A DNA stretch of 64,000 bases, from the NCBI RefSeq assembly GCF_037975245.1, contig NC_092576.1:632501-696500 (forward strand), in the 5' to 3' direction. The notes under the pieces were generated by a model. That model was given only the letters and a program-made list of their open reading frames with translations. It was not told the origin of the DNA and made no database searches. Origin of the DNA: Apostichopus japonicus. Its lineage: Eukaryota > Echinodermata > Holothuroidea > Aspidochirotida > Stichopodidae. The translations under genes and the position numbers were made by a program. Below are positions 35,900 through 48,031 of this stretch, piece after piece (the first letter of the stretch is position 1; each line of letters starts with the position of its first letter).

Positions 35900-37915
35900 G
35901 AGATTTGAGAAAACTCATTTAACACTTTTAGTAATTGCAATTCCTAGTTTCGTATCCAAAAGAAACCCAGTGAAGTTTGCATTCCAACCTTTCCCCGTTT
36001 TCATTGATCAAAAGCTCCACTTCAGGTTTTAACCTTACTGCAAAGATATTCGTCATGGTGTAATGTCATTCTTTAGTTAAATGTGTTGATTTGTCACACA
36101 TTCGTTAGTATGTCGTGGATATTTGTCTCATGTATGGTTTGACAGGGTGGAATGAGTAAACGAGTAGGGTAATTTAGTGGATGGAATGACGGTGTGGCTC
36201 GGAGGAATTGGAAAGGTGGGGTGGGTTGAGGTCATAATACTATGAGCATGGGAAAGCTGAGTGAACAAACGTGCAAGAAAGGGTGGAAGTAGTGGCAAGG
36301 TGGGTGGATGGAGGGGAATGGTAGGGTGGGATAGGGCTACATTAAGATTACATTTTCTCTGTTTTTCGGTGTTCAATTTCTAGCAGAGAAGGGTGCATTG
36401 GCGGAATGCACAAATTTTGTTGATAAACATGATATTGTTTGGGGGGAACAAATTAGACGAACTCCTGAAAAGTAGAGGTAAATTATATGCGTGGACAGTT
36501 TACCTCATGAAGAGCAGTCACCTCAGTGTTCTTTTCATTCTTTTAAAGAATATGTCATTGCTTACTTTCAACACCACATCAATTTTAAATTCATAACTAC
36601 CAAAGGATACTGCATCAATACAACGGGAACGGAGGACTGGTGTACAGTAGATCAATTTTGAGACCGATTAATTTTATTTAAAGACCAACTGCAGAGAACG
36701 GCCGAGCAACGTTTTAAAATTTTAAACCAACAAAATCAAACTAAATTTAACCCTATGGAATATCATATCTCAAGGACCCGCACGTTCCGCCAGCGTTTCG
36801 GTGACTCTTGTTATTTCGTAGCGAGTTTAAAGCAAGAAAATAATGTCAGAGAGAGAGCAGTTATGTTTCCTAGGAATGTATTCTAAGCCATCGTGGGTGT
36901 TCTGAGGACTTCGGATGTTCAGATGTTTAATTTAAGTACAAAACTACACTAAAATTCAATTCATGGAATGTATAGCACAAGACTTAGTGAGGGTCACTGA
37001 CAGCTGCAGCATTTCAAGATATTTCTTATTTCCTTGCAGCGGTTTCAATTTCAAAATTACATTTGGATCTTTCCATATAGGATATATTAGTGAGATAGGA
37101 AGGTCTGCAAATCTAGAGCGTACTCGGCCTTGTACTTTTTGAGTTACAGCTGTTCAAAGTTAAGGTGCCACGTCCAGTTGTGCTCGACATACGTTGCCCC
37201 TATCAGAAAGTACCAACCTGTATCACAAAGTACATTAACAAAGTTGATCCTATATAAATGACATACATACATATCATTATATATGATATCCCCTTTTTTA
37301 AACTGTCCTTGTAGATTGACAATGATTTCTGAACATTCATTAATTTAAAGGTTGGTTGTCATATTAATATTTCTTAATTAACATTACACGAGATCTTGTA
37401 ATAACTACACTTTGCTTGACATTTAAAAGCTGTAATACTGTACTTCTATAAAATTAATGGATATACACTGACATTGATTTAATTATTTAGTCGAACAATG
37501 ATGGTCTAAATATTTAATATCTCACGTGCCTTTATCTGTCTTCCTGAATTGTCTTGTGCGTGCCCCGATATTACCTGCGTGTCTTGTGTCTGCTTGAAAC
37601 TGCCATGTGTTTTATCTGAGTTGTGATGTCGTGGTGTAAGCTTACAAAACCACTTACAAAACTAAACCACTAGTGGTTTTGTTTTATCTTTTGGCCTATG
37701 TTGTTAGTATTGTTAAATTGTACTTGATTTCTTGATTTGCTTGTTAACTTTACTCCTTTCTACATATCAGTCTGCTTCTAACTCTTGCTAACCTGCCCGA
37801 AGTCGACCAGGCTTCCCCTCCCTACTCCCTGTCACCGTAGTGAGGGTTGTTTTGGTGTGAAATTTTAAACCGAAAGGTAGTCTTTGTTGGATTTATCGGC
37901 TGTGAAGTTCTGTGC
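35900..37915. other. Unassigned DNA
   Basis: No gene recognised. A GGGTGG-rich purine segment at about 36140-36335 makes proline-rich open frames on the minus strand that are a compositional artefact. A short perfect hairpin word (ACCACTAGTGGT) lies near 37668. A Gypsy LTR might be expected near the right end, but I could not find one. Confidence 0.4.
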
Positions 37916-38365
37916 TTATTTGTTCCTTGGGTTGATGTTTGTTATTAGTGTATGATGAGTAGAAAGAATCTTCCTGTTAAAGAGTAGTTCTGCTGGAGAT
38001 GGTACGTCTGAGTCTACTGGTGTTGCTTCTGAAGGATAAATGCTGACTTTTCCGCGATGAATTCGTTTGTGGCTAGGAAGGGTTGGAAGAAATGTGTTCG
38101 AATTCCCACAACGTTGCAAATGTTCTGAACAGTTGACCGTTGTATAGTGACTTCCACTGTCCCTGACAACTTTGTCTGGTATGCCATGATCTGAGGTCAG
38201 GGTCATGCTTGCCACGGTCATATTGGTATTTCGCGCGGTTGAAGTGGCTCTTGAGGCTGGGATCGGCATATAGGGCATCGCTACATGCTTGCTCCAATGT
38301 CTTTGCTCATGTTGTGCAAAGACGATGCTGGTGTTAGCACGTAACTGGCATTTAGTGATTCTCAT
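37916..38365 (-). pseudogene. Gypsy-type integrase relic, rearranged
   Basis: The minus-strand frame contains GIPDKVVRDSGSHYTTV, corresponding to the second catalytic block of retroviral-type integrases (usually DNG; here DSG), and DSDVPSPAELLFNRKI, the conserved segment after the integrase core of Gypsy elements. A second frame at 38297-38190 reads LKSHFNRAKYQYDRGKH, which normally lies C-terminal to both. Here it lies N-terminal, so the relic is scrambled as well as truncated. The LINE at 38445 begins just upstream. Confidence 0.65.
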
Positions 38366-39629
38366 GTATCATTCACGGATTTTTTGCATATTTCCTTCCT
38401 GGGCTGCCTTTGGAATTACGACTTGATTAAATTTGATGATGATAGTTTAGTTTAGTTTAGTAGAAAAAAAAAGGATCAGGAGGGACACTTAAGTCCCCAT
38501 CAAGGACCCTATAGAGAGAGACAAAAAACTGAAGACACAAACACTCAGACCCGATTACAATGCTTAAAGTGCTTGTCCAAAGCATTCTTAAACCCATTGA
38601 CACTACTTGCAAGTACAACTTTCTCAGGCAAACCATTCCACTCATTCACAACCCTATTAGAAAAAAAGTTATGCCGAATATTAATCCTACTATGTGACTT
38701 TTGGAGTTTAAGACAATGACCTCTGGTACAACTACTGTGAGCAAACATGAAAAAAGTCGGTAAAGGATAAATTTTCGAAACCATACACAATCTTGAAAAC
38801 CTGGATCAAGTCCCCAGGTAACCTCCTAAGCTCCAGTGTGGTGAGATTCAACAGTTGTAACCGCCTATTACAAGGAACACTCTTTAACGAACTAATCATC
38901 CTAGTAGCCCTCCTCTGGACCTTTTCAAGTACTTCCTTATCCTTAGCAAAATCAGGGTTCCAAGCCTGCACAGCATACTCCAGACGAGGCCTAACCAACT
39001 GCTTATAAAGCCTAACTACGATGTCCTCTTTCAGAAAACTGAAGTTCCTCTTGATCATACCTAAAACCCTATTACCTCTTTTAGCAGCTTCAAGGCAATG
39101 TTTAGAAGGTTGCAGAGATGAGTCAATGTAGATACCTAGGTCTCTTTCAACAGAGACCTCCTGTAACTCCACACCATTAAGATTGTATGTAAACTTTTGG
39201 TTACTACTACCAATGTGCATTACCTTGCATTAATCAATATTAAAAGCATTTGCCACCCCTGAGACCAGGAAAAAACCTTATCCAAATCCGTTTGAAACTT
39301 CTCAGAATCGCTTTTGGAAGAGACCTCAGAATACAATTTGGTGTCATCAGCAAATTTCTTGGCTGTACACAAAATATCTCCGTCGATGTCATTTATATAG
39401 GCAACAAACAACAAGGGACCCAATACAGACCCTTGTGGAACCCCACTAGTAACGTCCTGCCAAGAAGAAGCACAGCCTTTAATTACCACCCTGTTTCCTA
39501 TTACCAAGCCAATTCTCGATCCAAAAGAGTAAATTCCCATTGACACCCATACTCCTCAGCGTAAGTAAAATACGCTGGTGGGGAACTTTATCAAAGGCCT
39601 TCTGGAAATCCAGGAACACAACATCTACA

Positions 39630-41218
39630 CATAGGCGTACGAGGCGGGGGGGGGGGGGGCAGGGGGCAGACTGCCCCCCCCCAAATTTCCAGAGGACAAG
39701 AAATTCGGGCAAAAGTCCTGAAAAATTCGGGCAGCCTAGGAGGAGAAAAAATATATATATATTTTGTTTTCCTCTTAGGCTGCCCGAATTTTTCAGGACT
39801 TTTGCCCGAATTTCTTGTCCTCTGGAAATATATATATATATATATAAATATGCAGTAGCTTGCCCGAATCTTTTTCAAATTTTTGCCCGACAATTCCATG
39901 ATTTTCTTTATTTAGCGGCATGATGCCCGAATATTTCCGTGTAACACCACCGTAAGCGCAGTTCATCTGGGCTACCACGCTTTTTGCAAGATCATTTTTT
40001 TTCTAACTAGTCAATTGTATACCTGGACCAAGGGCGGCGGAACGGGGGGGGGCACAGGGGGCACGTGCCCCCCACTTTTCCTCAGGTTAAAAATGTGTTT
40101 TTTTCTACATAAAAATTGAGGTGCCTCAAGTTAGCAAGAGGCCAGGGAACCAGAATGTTCACTCGGGAAGGGGTTTGTAAAACCAAAAATTTTCTAGTAC
40201 GCTCCGCGCCAACCGATGGTGGCACTCCGCTCAGATAGTCGTGCATACAACTTTGCAAATCCTGGCTAAGCCCGTGACTTTTAATGAATTTCTGTGGGTC
40301 AAACTCAATGCTATTTCGAATGGAAAAAATTTGTTAAGATATTAACAAGAAAAAAACTCTAATTCGGAAGATTCCTACATTAGCAACTAGCATGATTTCA
40401 CCTAATTTTGTCTCAAAAGAAAACTTGTTCCTTGTTTCCCAATTTGCTCATTGGATATTGCAGTGCTAGTATGCATATTTTCCTTTAGGGGGGGGGGGGC
40501 GTTGATGGAGTGATGTGTATACACAAATAAGATATTACAATAAAGGGTAGAAATGTAAGGCTGTATCATTCCAATCGAATTTCTGCAAAGTGCCCTTTGA
40601 TGTCGGTGTCCAGCCCCCAAGATTAAAAGTGCTTCCGCCGCCCTTGACCTGGACATACCCGATAATGAGTGTATATAAGAAACATTTTCTTTTTCATGGA
40701 TGGTGGGGGGGGGGGGGTGCCTACAAGCCTAGAAGTACAGGTTTATCATATTCTTTGTTATATTTTATACTTTTTTTGTGAGACAAATTGCAGTCTCACC
40801 CGACACAGCGACATTATCCCGCCTACGTGTCGTTGAACAATGTATGTTTTTCTGGAGGTAGCTGAGTACTGTGTTAAAATAATAAATAAGGTAACTAAAT
40901 AGGAGCTTAAAAAATATACTGTCCCATTTTTCCCCTTCAAAGTGATGTTACCATTTTTTCTTCTTCTTATTTACCAAATTTTTGGGGAAGTGTAAATTTC
41001 TAAAACGTGAGATTATAAAATAAAGAATGTTTAGATGCAACTTGCAAGGCCTCAGAAGTGCCGTTTCCGGCAATCTGAGAGGCATTGTGTGCCAAAAATT
41101 TTCTTGTACGCTACGCGCCAACCGATGGTGGCGCTCCGCTTAGATAGTGTCACAGGAACTTTCGGGCACAAAAAGTTCTGCCCCCCCCCCCAAACTGAAA
41201 TGGTCCCGTACGCCTATG
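39630..41218. mobile_element. hAT-like MITE, 1,589 bp, inserted in the CR1 RT
   Basis: Termini CATAGGCGTACG in perfect inverted orientation, flanked by 8-bp duplications CATCTACA (39622-39629 and 41219-41226). C/G homopolymer runs lie just inside each end. It contains no coding sequence but has a TA-rich inverted repeat (GAAATTCGGGCAAAAGTCC and complement at about 39700-39830) and a nested second MITE at 40029-40646. Confidence 0.9.
40029..40646. mobile_element. hAT-like MITE, 618 bp, nested
   Basis: Ends CAAGGGCGGCGGAA and, inverted, CAAGGGCGGCGGAA, flanked by perfect duplications ACCTGGAC (40021-40028 and 40647-40654). It shares a GCCAACCGATGGTGGC segment (about 40209-40225) with the surrounding larger MITE (about 41117-41133), so the two families are related internally although their termini differ. 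Confidence 0.92.
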
Positions 41219-41628
41219 CATCTACAGACTTCTGCCTATTTAGTGAGCTTGTTACATCTTCCATAAACTCAAGGATATTAGTGAGACAAGAACTTTTTTG
41301 ACAAAAATCATGTTGAGACTCTCTGATCAAAGACTGACTGCTGAAGTGACAGACCATAGGCTTTTTAACAATAGACTCCATGACCTTACAAACAACACTA
41401 GTGAGACTAGTGAGGCCTATAATTACAGGGCTTAGACTTATCACCCTTCATGAAAATTGGGGTAATATTAGCACATCTCCAGTCCTGATGATGTATTCCA
41501 CGAAAATTTCTTCCCTTTAGGTCCAATATTTTCTGATGTTTTTTAGGTCAAACATTAATGATAATTTTCTTTGGGATTACTAGTTCTTGATCGTACTTAG
41601 TTTGGTTTCAAAGTTTATATAGTTCTCT

Positions 41629-41955
41629 TTAAAAAAGTGTAAGAATTCGACAATAAGAGGTGAATATATTGGATGGTTCCTTGATGGGATTTAGTACAGC
41701 TGCCCTCTCCACTGTAACTACAGTGCAGTGAACATGTACCGTATAGAGGACTGATGGCGTGGTTATAATAGCTTGATTGTTTGTGGGTTTTGTTGCATGC
41801 GATAAAGTTATGACTTTAATACTGACTTTATTTAGGTACATGTCTTGGAATATGTGAAGAGGTAAAACGTTGCTTTGTGCACCTGTGTCAACTGTCACTG
41901 ACTTGTTTTTCATGTAGCCTACTCGTACGCAAATACTTGGTCTCTTGTATCTCAC
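41629..41955 (-). pseudogene. Gypsy-type aspartic protease relic
   Basis: VTVDTGAQSNVLPLHIF at residues 20-36 of the minus-strand frame holds the DTGA active-site loop of retropepsins as seen in Gypsy/Mag-like elements, followed by diverged sequence that ends before the RT. The region just upstream (42000-42960) is not Gypsy-like. Together with the zinc-knuckle segment at 43000-43350 and integrase at 37916-38365 it represents a dismembered element on the minus strand. Confidence 0.7.
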
Positions 41956-42331
41956 ATATTTTAATCAACACTGTCGATGTATATCGACTCAAATTTAACC
42001 TGTGTACGTTTGGACAGGTGTATCATTTTAACAATTGTTAGGTAATGCTCTAACATTTCTGGTCTGGCCTTTGCTCTCTTGTAGACCTACATATCAATTC
42101 CTTAGCGCCATTCCCTGCGCGGCACGCGAACTGAGTTCGACCGCCGAAGTTTTAGGCCTATGACTTTACCATATAGACCATTTTCCTACAGCCATAACGT
42201 GAAAAGTTTATACCAAAAAAACTTAGTTCAAACGGCACTAAACAGAGAAATGTGTTGTCTCTCAAGTTCTGTTATTTTCTTAACAATACAGTTCAAAATT
42301 CCACCGGACTTGGGTGATTTACGATGCAAGG

Positions 42332-42667
42332 TTAATAAATATCGAACTCAAAACCCTCATTGATAACACTCAGTAAATACTGAAGAAAATCACCATTTGA
42401 TAGCCGTACTTTGTTTGCGTAACCTTCCTCTTGAATATTCATTGACAAATTTAGTTCAAACGGTTTTGGAAAGGATTCTTTTCTTAACTTTATATTGATG
42501 TTAAATTCATTTTCATTGGTCACTATCTTCAATCGGACCAAGTACAATCCAATCGAATGTCTTCTAAGAAAAATACAAGTTTCGCTTTCTTCGGTGGGCA
42601 CGCCGTTACGTAATATGTGTATCCTGTACTCTGCAATAGGGAAATCCACGCAATGCACAGTGTTCAC
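42332..42667 (-). CDS. Hypothetical exon-like open frame
   Basis: A 111-codon frame preceded by a possible acceptor (TGACGTTGTAG at 42678-42668) reads CVDFPIAEYRIHILRNG, ESETCIFLRRHSIGLYLVRL and PFELNLSMNIQEEGYANKV, ending at TAA. Alternating hydrophobic residues suggest beta strands, loosely like an Ig-type fold. No family recognised, no neighbouring exon identified; it lies between Gypsy gag and protease relics. Could be a host exon or a captured fragment. Confidence 0.3.
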   Translation of the reverse strand: MNTVHCVDFPIAEYRIHILRNGVPTEESETCIFLRRHSIGLYLVRLKIVTNENEFNINIKLRKESFPKPFELNLSMNIQEEGYANKVRLSNGDFLQYLLSVINEGFEFDIY

Positions 42668-42989
42668 CTACAACGTCACAGCCGAGATTCGCTTTCAAAA
42701 CGTCATATTTTATTGAACTTAATATTATTTCAAAGAAAATGACCGTAGAATATGCATCATTAAATGTTGAAGCAAGTAAGTACCAATTAATTTATCTAAT
42801 GCAATCCGAATTATAGAAACATCGTTTAAGACCCCCCTGATGAATGGAATAGTCCAACCAACTTGCCCGCACAGAGCCACAGGATTTTCGGTCAAGGTGA
42901 TAAGTCATACGCGATGGTCAGTAAGAGGGCTATTTTGAAGGATGTTTAGTGTGCATTTTAGAAAGAAAGGAATGATATGCCTGGGTTTT

Positions 42990-43350
42990 GGATAGGAATA
43001 TATATATATATATTTCTTTGCCCCTCCAATTCAACTTGCCCACTTTGGTTACGATTTTTTACTACATACACTTTCTCAATGATTGGAATTAGAACAAGAA
43101 TTAGTAGTGCCCTCTGCAGGGCATTTACTGTTATGTGGATATCGGAGTCCACATTTACCACACTGCCTGCTAGTCTTAGCCAGTGGTCTAATTTGCCTAA
43201 TGTAGGTATTTTGGTCCATGATTGCATCTACTGCTACGGTAGTGGTCTGAAGGCTCCTATATGGGCCTTTGTCGCTTTATATGTTCTTGCCAGATCCATA
43301 TCCTCAGCTAGTTTCAAGATTTCCGGTTTACCTACCAGGTCTTCACGTTT
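42990..43350 (-). pseudogene. Gypsy-type Gag C-terminus and zinc-knuckle relic
   Basis: Minus strand: KREDLVGKPEILKLAEDMDL then ARTYKATKAHIG, resembling the region before the nucleocapsid, followed in another frame by RQCGKCGLRYPHNSKCPAEG and a degenerate second knuckle (NSCSNSNH). CGKCG then H and C matches Gag/Pol zinc knuckles of Mag-like Gypsy elements that lie before the protease. Stops and a frameshift are present. Confidence 0.6.
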
Positions 43351-43489
43351 AGTATAACACTTTCATAACATTATCAATAGCTGCACATTATTCCATCAAA
43401 CCGCATATTAACTCTTCTATTCCATGTACTCTCAATAATTCACAAATATAATGTGTATTAGAAGCAAATATAAACTTTAATGTTTGTAT

Positions 43490-44720
43490 TATTTACACTT
43501 TCATTACTCAGAGTATAGGTACTCGTTCATCTACCATTCATTCATTCGTTTATTTCAAGCAAGTTAAAACCATTTCAGAAATATAAAAGAACATAGAGAA
43601 GCCAGAGACATATACACATGGTATTTACATGCTATTGGTATCTTTATTGCATGGAAAAGGAGAAACCAGAAGTGCATCCATAAGACTATACACACATCAA
43701 GAAAATGTACAATGGCAACAGCAAAATGAGATCAATGGGAAAGATACTTTTGTTTGATAAATTCTTAATGAATTTTTTCAAGTTCAGTTAATGATAGATC
43801 TACAAGTACACCAAGAAACTTAATAAATCTTTCTATATATTAATGTAATGGGGAAATCAAACACTGAGGGTTCTTAACATAATATTAATACAAAAAATTA
43901 GGAATTTAATGCTTTACTGCTGGGAAGCCTCAAATAAAACTGAAACTCATGTGAACTAAAACTGAATAACAAAACATAAGGCCATATAATGATAGTGCTG
44001 AGTATGTTTCAAGGACCTGTTTCCCTCCTAGTGGTGATTGTTGGTTCTGGCTGGGGTTTCTGTCTCCGCACAGAATAGTGTAAAGTAAATGTTCCCATCC
44101 GGTGAAAAGAAATAATTTAATAGTTTTGTGACAGTTCCTTCATGTGAAATCACAGATAAAACACATCTGGCTCCTTCCAAATGTTACGATGAACAGCTGG
44201 CACTTACATAACATATTGATCACTTTGCATATTAAGTAGCAAGGAAACTTGTTGCCAGGGCTTGTGACTAATTTAACTTGCACTAAAATAAACGATGGAA
44301 AGCTTGTTTGAGTACCAGAGTGAAGATGAAATAAAAGGTGCCTTATTCACCACAGCTGCTATGTGAGATAACCTTAAATGAAAAACAGTGAGTATTTACA
44401 TATACAGTTATAAACATTTCGTTTATATACAGGATAATGATTTTACCCAAGTATAGACCCTTGTGGCACACCTCATATTACATAAAGAACTCTTGACTTA
44501 AGATCACTGAATTGGACATACTGCATTGGGTTGGATACATAATTATCTAGCCTGCTATGAACAACATGCAGTCACGGTCAAGTTTCTGTAAGTAATAGAC
44601 AATAGTCAATTGTGTCAAAACGATTTCTTTTCAGATCAATGAAGACTCCATTATCACATGAATCCAATGCCATGTTAATTCAATTTTGCGACAATAACAA
44701 TTCTAATACCTTATTTAATG
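43490..44720 (-). pseudogene. LINE relic (RT palm fragment and possible 3' end)
   Basis: At 44720-44430 minus-strand frames give GVFIDLKRNRFDTIDYCLLL, SRLDNYVSNPMQYVQF and GVPQGSILG-like sequence, RT blocks in order. A CATTCATTCATTCGTTTATTTCAAG-type segment occurs at 43535 and in diverged form near 44790, plausibly LINE 3' UTR sequence. Frame continuity is lost. Intervening sequence is unassigned. Confidence 0.55.
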
Positions 44721-45360
44721 AAATATATGTTCTTTTGTATTGTTAACACATTCATTACTAAGAGTAACTAATATACTCGTTCATTCTACCATTCCTTCAT
44801 TCATTTCAAGCGAGTGAAAATCATTTAACTAGGATAATTCCTCCTCACATACATCGTCCTCGCTGGATCTACCTCTCCGGTTTGTGAGGCTAGAGGCTAG
44901 CATAGGTTGGGCATTGCCAGTCCTATATTTTTTCTTGTTTAGGCTACTTGTTGGTCTTCATCTACCTCTTTTATTCATTTTCCAGTAAGGAGGTTACCAA
45001 ATGAATGGAGGGCGATGAGAATTATTTAAACTTTGTCTTAGAAGAATGAATAAAATCATAGATAACTGCAGCCCGTAAGCAAACATTCAGCAGCCTTTAA
45101 ATCATAATGAAAAACAATGAAAATTACATGAAAACTATCATGTTTGGTTGGGATACATTTGAATAAGGATAATGAGTACCACAAGTCTATATTTACACTC
45201 AGCACTAATACACACTATATACACTGTACATGTACAGTATGTACTGTACATGTGTGTACTGGTAGACATTCATTTATAGTAACGTCTTTTAATAAAATGA
45301 ATAAACCAGAAGCACATTGCAAGTACATTGCAAATTTAGTATTTTTTTTTTTATATGACA

Positions 45361-46540
45361 TTGAAGCCTGCACAGAATTGAATTGCACGACCTTGAAGTA
45401 CAATACCCAGGCTCAAAACATGTGGAACATCAAAACAGGCAAAATCGTTTTTTGTAAAAATCCCAAACTTATTTATAGCGCACATGATATGGATGGTCTC
45501 AAAGAGCTTTACAAGTCAGTAAAAATATACAGCATAGTATGATAAATACTTAGGGATACATGAAAGGATGGAAAAAATTACAATGTCCAAATTAGGGTAG
45601 CACATGAAAAAAAGAGTTTTTAAGATACTTTTAAAGTTGTCTATGGCAAGGGCATTAAAGCCTGCACAGTATTGAATTGAATGACTTTGAAGTACAATAC
45701 CCAGGCTCAAAACATGTAGAACATCAAAACAGGCAAAAACGTTTTTTGTAAATATCCCAAACTATGAGGAGTATCTCCTCAATTCAAATTCAGTAGCATG
45801 TAACTGCTTTCATTAATTTGTTATGGATTACAGAAAGGTTCATCGAGTTGCATTTATCGAATGAGTGATATAGAAGAGTCACTGCTCACCTTTTATTTAC
45901 AATAATAATCATAATAATACTTATTTATAGCGCACATAATACAGATGGTCTCACAGAGCTTTACAAGTCAGTAAAAATATACAGCATAGTATGATAAATA
46001 CTTAGGGATACATGAAAGGATGGAAAAAATTACAATGTCCAAATTAGGGTAGCACATGAAAAAAAGAGTTTTTAAGATACTTTTAAAGTTGTCTATGGCA
46101 AGGGCATTAAAGCCTGCACAGTATTGAATTGAATGACCTTGAAGTACAATACCCAGGCTCAAAACATGTAGAACATCAAAACAGGCAAAATCGTTTTTTG
46201 TAAAAATCCCAAACTATGAGGAGTATCTCCTCAATTCAAATTCAGTAGCATGTAACTGCTTTCATTAATTTGTTATGGATTACAGAAAGGTTCATCGAGT
46301 TGCATTTATCGAATGAGTGATATAGAAGAGCCACTGCTCACCTTTTATTTACAATAATAATCATAATAATATTTATTTATAGCGCACATAATACAGATGG
46401 TCTCACAGAGCTTTACAAGTCAGTAAAAAAATACAGCATAGTATCATAAATACTTAAAGATACTTAAAAGGATGGAAAAAATTACTATGTCCAATGAGGG
46501 TAGCACGTGAAAAAAAGAATTTTTAAGATACTTTTAAAGT
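45361..46540. repeat. Tandem repeat, exact 452-bp period, about 2.6 copies
   Basis: The word CACAT(A/G)ATA(C/T)(A/G)GATGGTCTCA starts at 45481, 45933 and 46385, precisely 452 bp apart each time. Each unit carries TATTTATAGCGCACAT, GAGCTTTACAAGTCAGTAAA, GTTGTCTATGGCAAGGGCAT and GGAGTATCTCCTCAATTCAA. The last copy diverges into a GGTGGGAAGAATGTTCCAGA segment to about 46740, which seems to be the complete form of the underlying dispersed element. Frames inside are not genes. Confidence 0.9.
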
Positions 46541-46740
46541 TGTCTATGGCAAGGGCATCACTAATAGGTGGGAAGAATGTTCCAGAGTTTGGGGGATGCA
46601 AATTGAAAAGAACATTCACTGTATGTATTGATAATAATTTTTGGTGCTTTAGGAGCATAGCACTGTTAGATATAAGTGAGCTGGTGGTAATTTGTAAGGT
46701 GAGTAAGTTGGAAATATAATTTAGGGCAAAACCATAGATG

Positions 46741-48031
46741 GCTTTGTAAGTGAGGATAGAAGCATCTAGTAGTTAAGTCATTAAGTTGTGAACACTCGAC
46801 ACAAGGTACTGTTGTTCTTGCTTCAGAGTCAGCAGTCTTATATATATATATTGTTACAGTAAGTGAAGCAGTTAGTCACCAGCTGGGGCAATGCTGTTTG
46901 TTCACTGTTGACCAAAGACTTCAAACATAGAGGAACCATCACATCAAGCTTTGCTTAGGAAAATTACTTAATTGAAAAAAAAAAACATAGATTTTTTGTG
47001 ATAAATGGCAAGTAATGGTAAGAAAATTTTAAGTATTATTTTAAACACAGTTTTAGGCCAGGGGTTTACCTGTCATTTTGACTAAATTTGACTTGAAACC
47101 CTCACATAACAGTCAGGCCATGTGATGTTAAGCTTGACATACCTACAGTTAGTGCTTGCATATGTTCTGATGCCTAATGTTAGAGTTATGCTGTGAAGGT
47201 AATATGTGTTATTCTAGAACAGTTTCACTCACTGTTGGGTTGCATTTGCTGCAAATGTATGACATGATAATGTTTTTTGAATAAATGAGTTAACACGTTA
47301 ATTCCACCTAGAGTGATGTGAAATGGTAGTTAATGGCACTTGAGTATTATATTGTAAGCTATGGTACACAGTATTGCACATTTATGTCTGTGTTGTCTGA
47401 GTGTATGGTAGGGCTACATATTGTATTTGTGATTTGCTACTGTCATTTGCTAATTAATGGCTAAGACTAGTAGAGTTTAAAGCTAGCTCATGTCCATTCA
47501 GTGTTCTGGCCACTGCACGTTTAAACCGGCCATGGATTAAAGAGGGGGTATACAATGCCATAGCACTTTCAATATTTCTTCATTTGTACGAAATGGTATT
47601 CTATTCCTGACTTAGTATAAGCAGGTATGGTTACTGAGTTATGTTCTAAGTACTTTTCCAAGCTATGTTGCATAAGCTAGGTTCTGTAAGTTAATCAGTT
47701 TGTGATATGTTGTCGTACTGTGTTGTTCAAGATTCAGGGTGAAAGGAAGATACATAGTTCATTCTTGTTTGCTAAATTATTTCATTGTAGTTTAAGGTAA
47801 TATGTTAATTTTACTCCAATATAGACACAGCTTCCTTCTTTACCTTAACTTTCATTTCCTTAATTCCTTGACATTCTCAACCATGAAGCCAAATACTAAT
47901 AGTCATGTATAATGTATAAATGTATAAAAAGTAAACCTCTCCAAGTAACTTCATTCTTCATAGTGTTTCTTCAGTCCTCATAACCACTCCTGGTTGACTC
48001 TTTTTTCTTTGACTCTTTTTTCTTGATTTGT
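46741..48031. other. Unassigned AT-rich DNA
   Basis: No gene, element or recurrent repeat recognised; includes a short (TA)n at 46838 and several CTGAGT/TTAAG words without pattern. Confidence 0.4.

Larger units (their letters stand above)
38445..41520 (-). pseudogene. CR1-like LINE, 5'-truncated, split by a MITE
   Basis: From the 5' side (minus strand): PIFMKGDKSKPCNYRP, LTSVVCKVMESIVKK, CLTNILEFMEDVTSSLNRQK (41460-41227), interrupted by 39630-41218, then [54 protein letters not shown]-like, VSVERDLGIYIDSSLQPSKH, LVRPRLEYAVQAWNPD, RATRMI, and SNRVVNEWNGLPEKVV to a stop near 38540. The FADD catalytic box and all flanking blocks are present, with a handful of frameshifts. The 3' end is an ACTAAACTAAAC tail at 38445-38465. 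It lacks ORF1 and the endonuclease. This is the best-preserved LINE in the window. Confidence 0.9.

Noticed and set aside
36128-36376. Proline/threonine-rich minus-strand frame
   Set aside because: Produced by a purine-rich GGGTGG segment; no start context, conservation hint or splice signal.
45361-46540. CRISPR-like array
   Set aside because: The unit is 452 bp and tandem without short spacers; the genome is eukaryotic.
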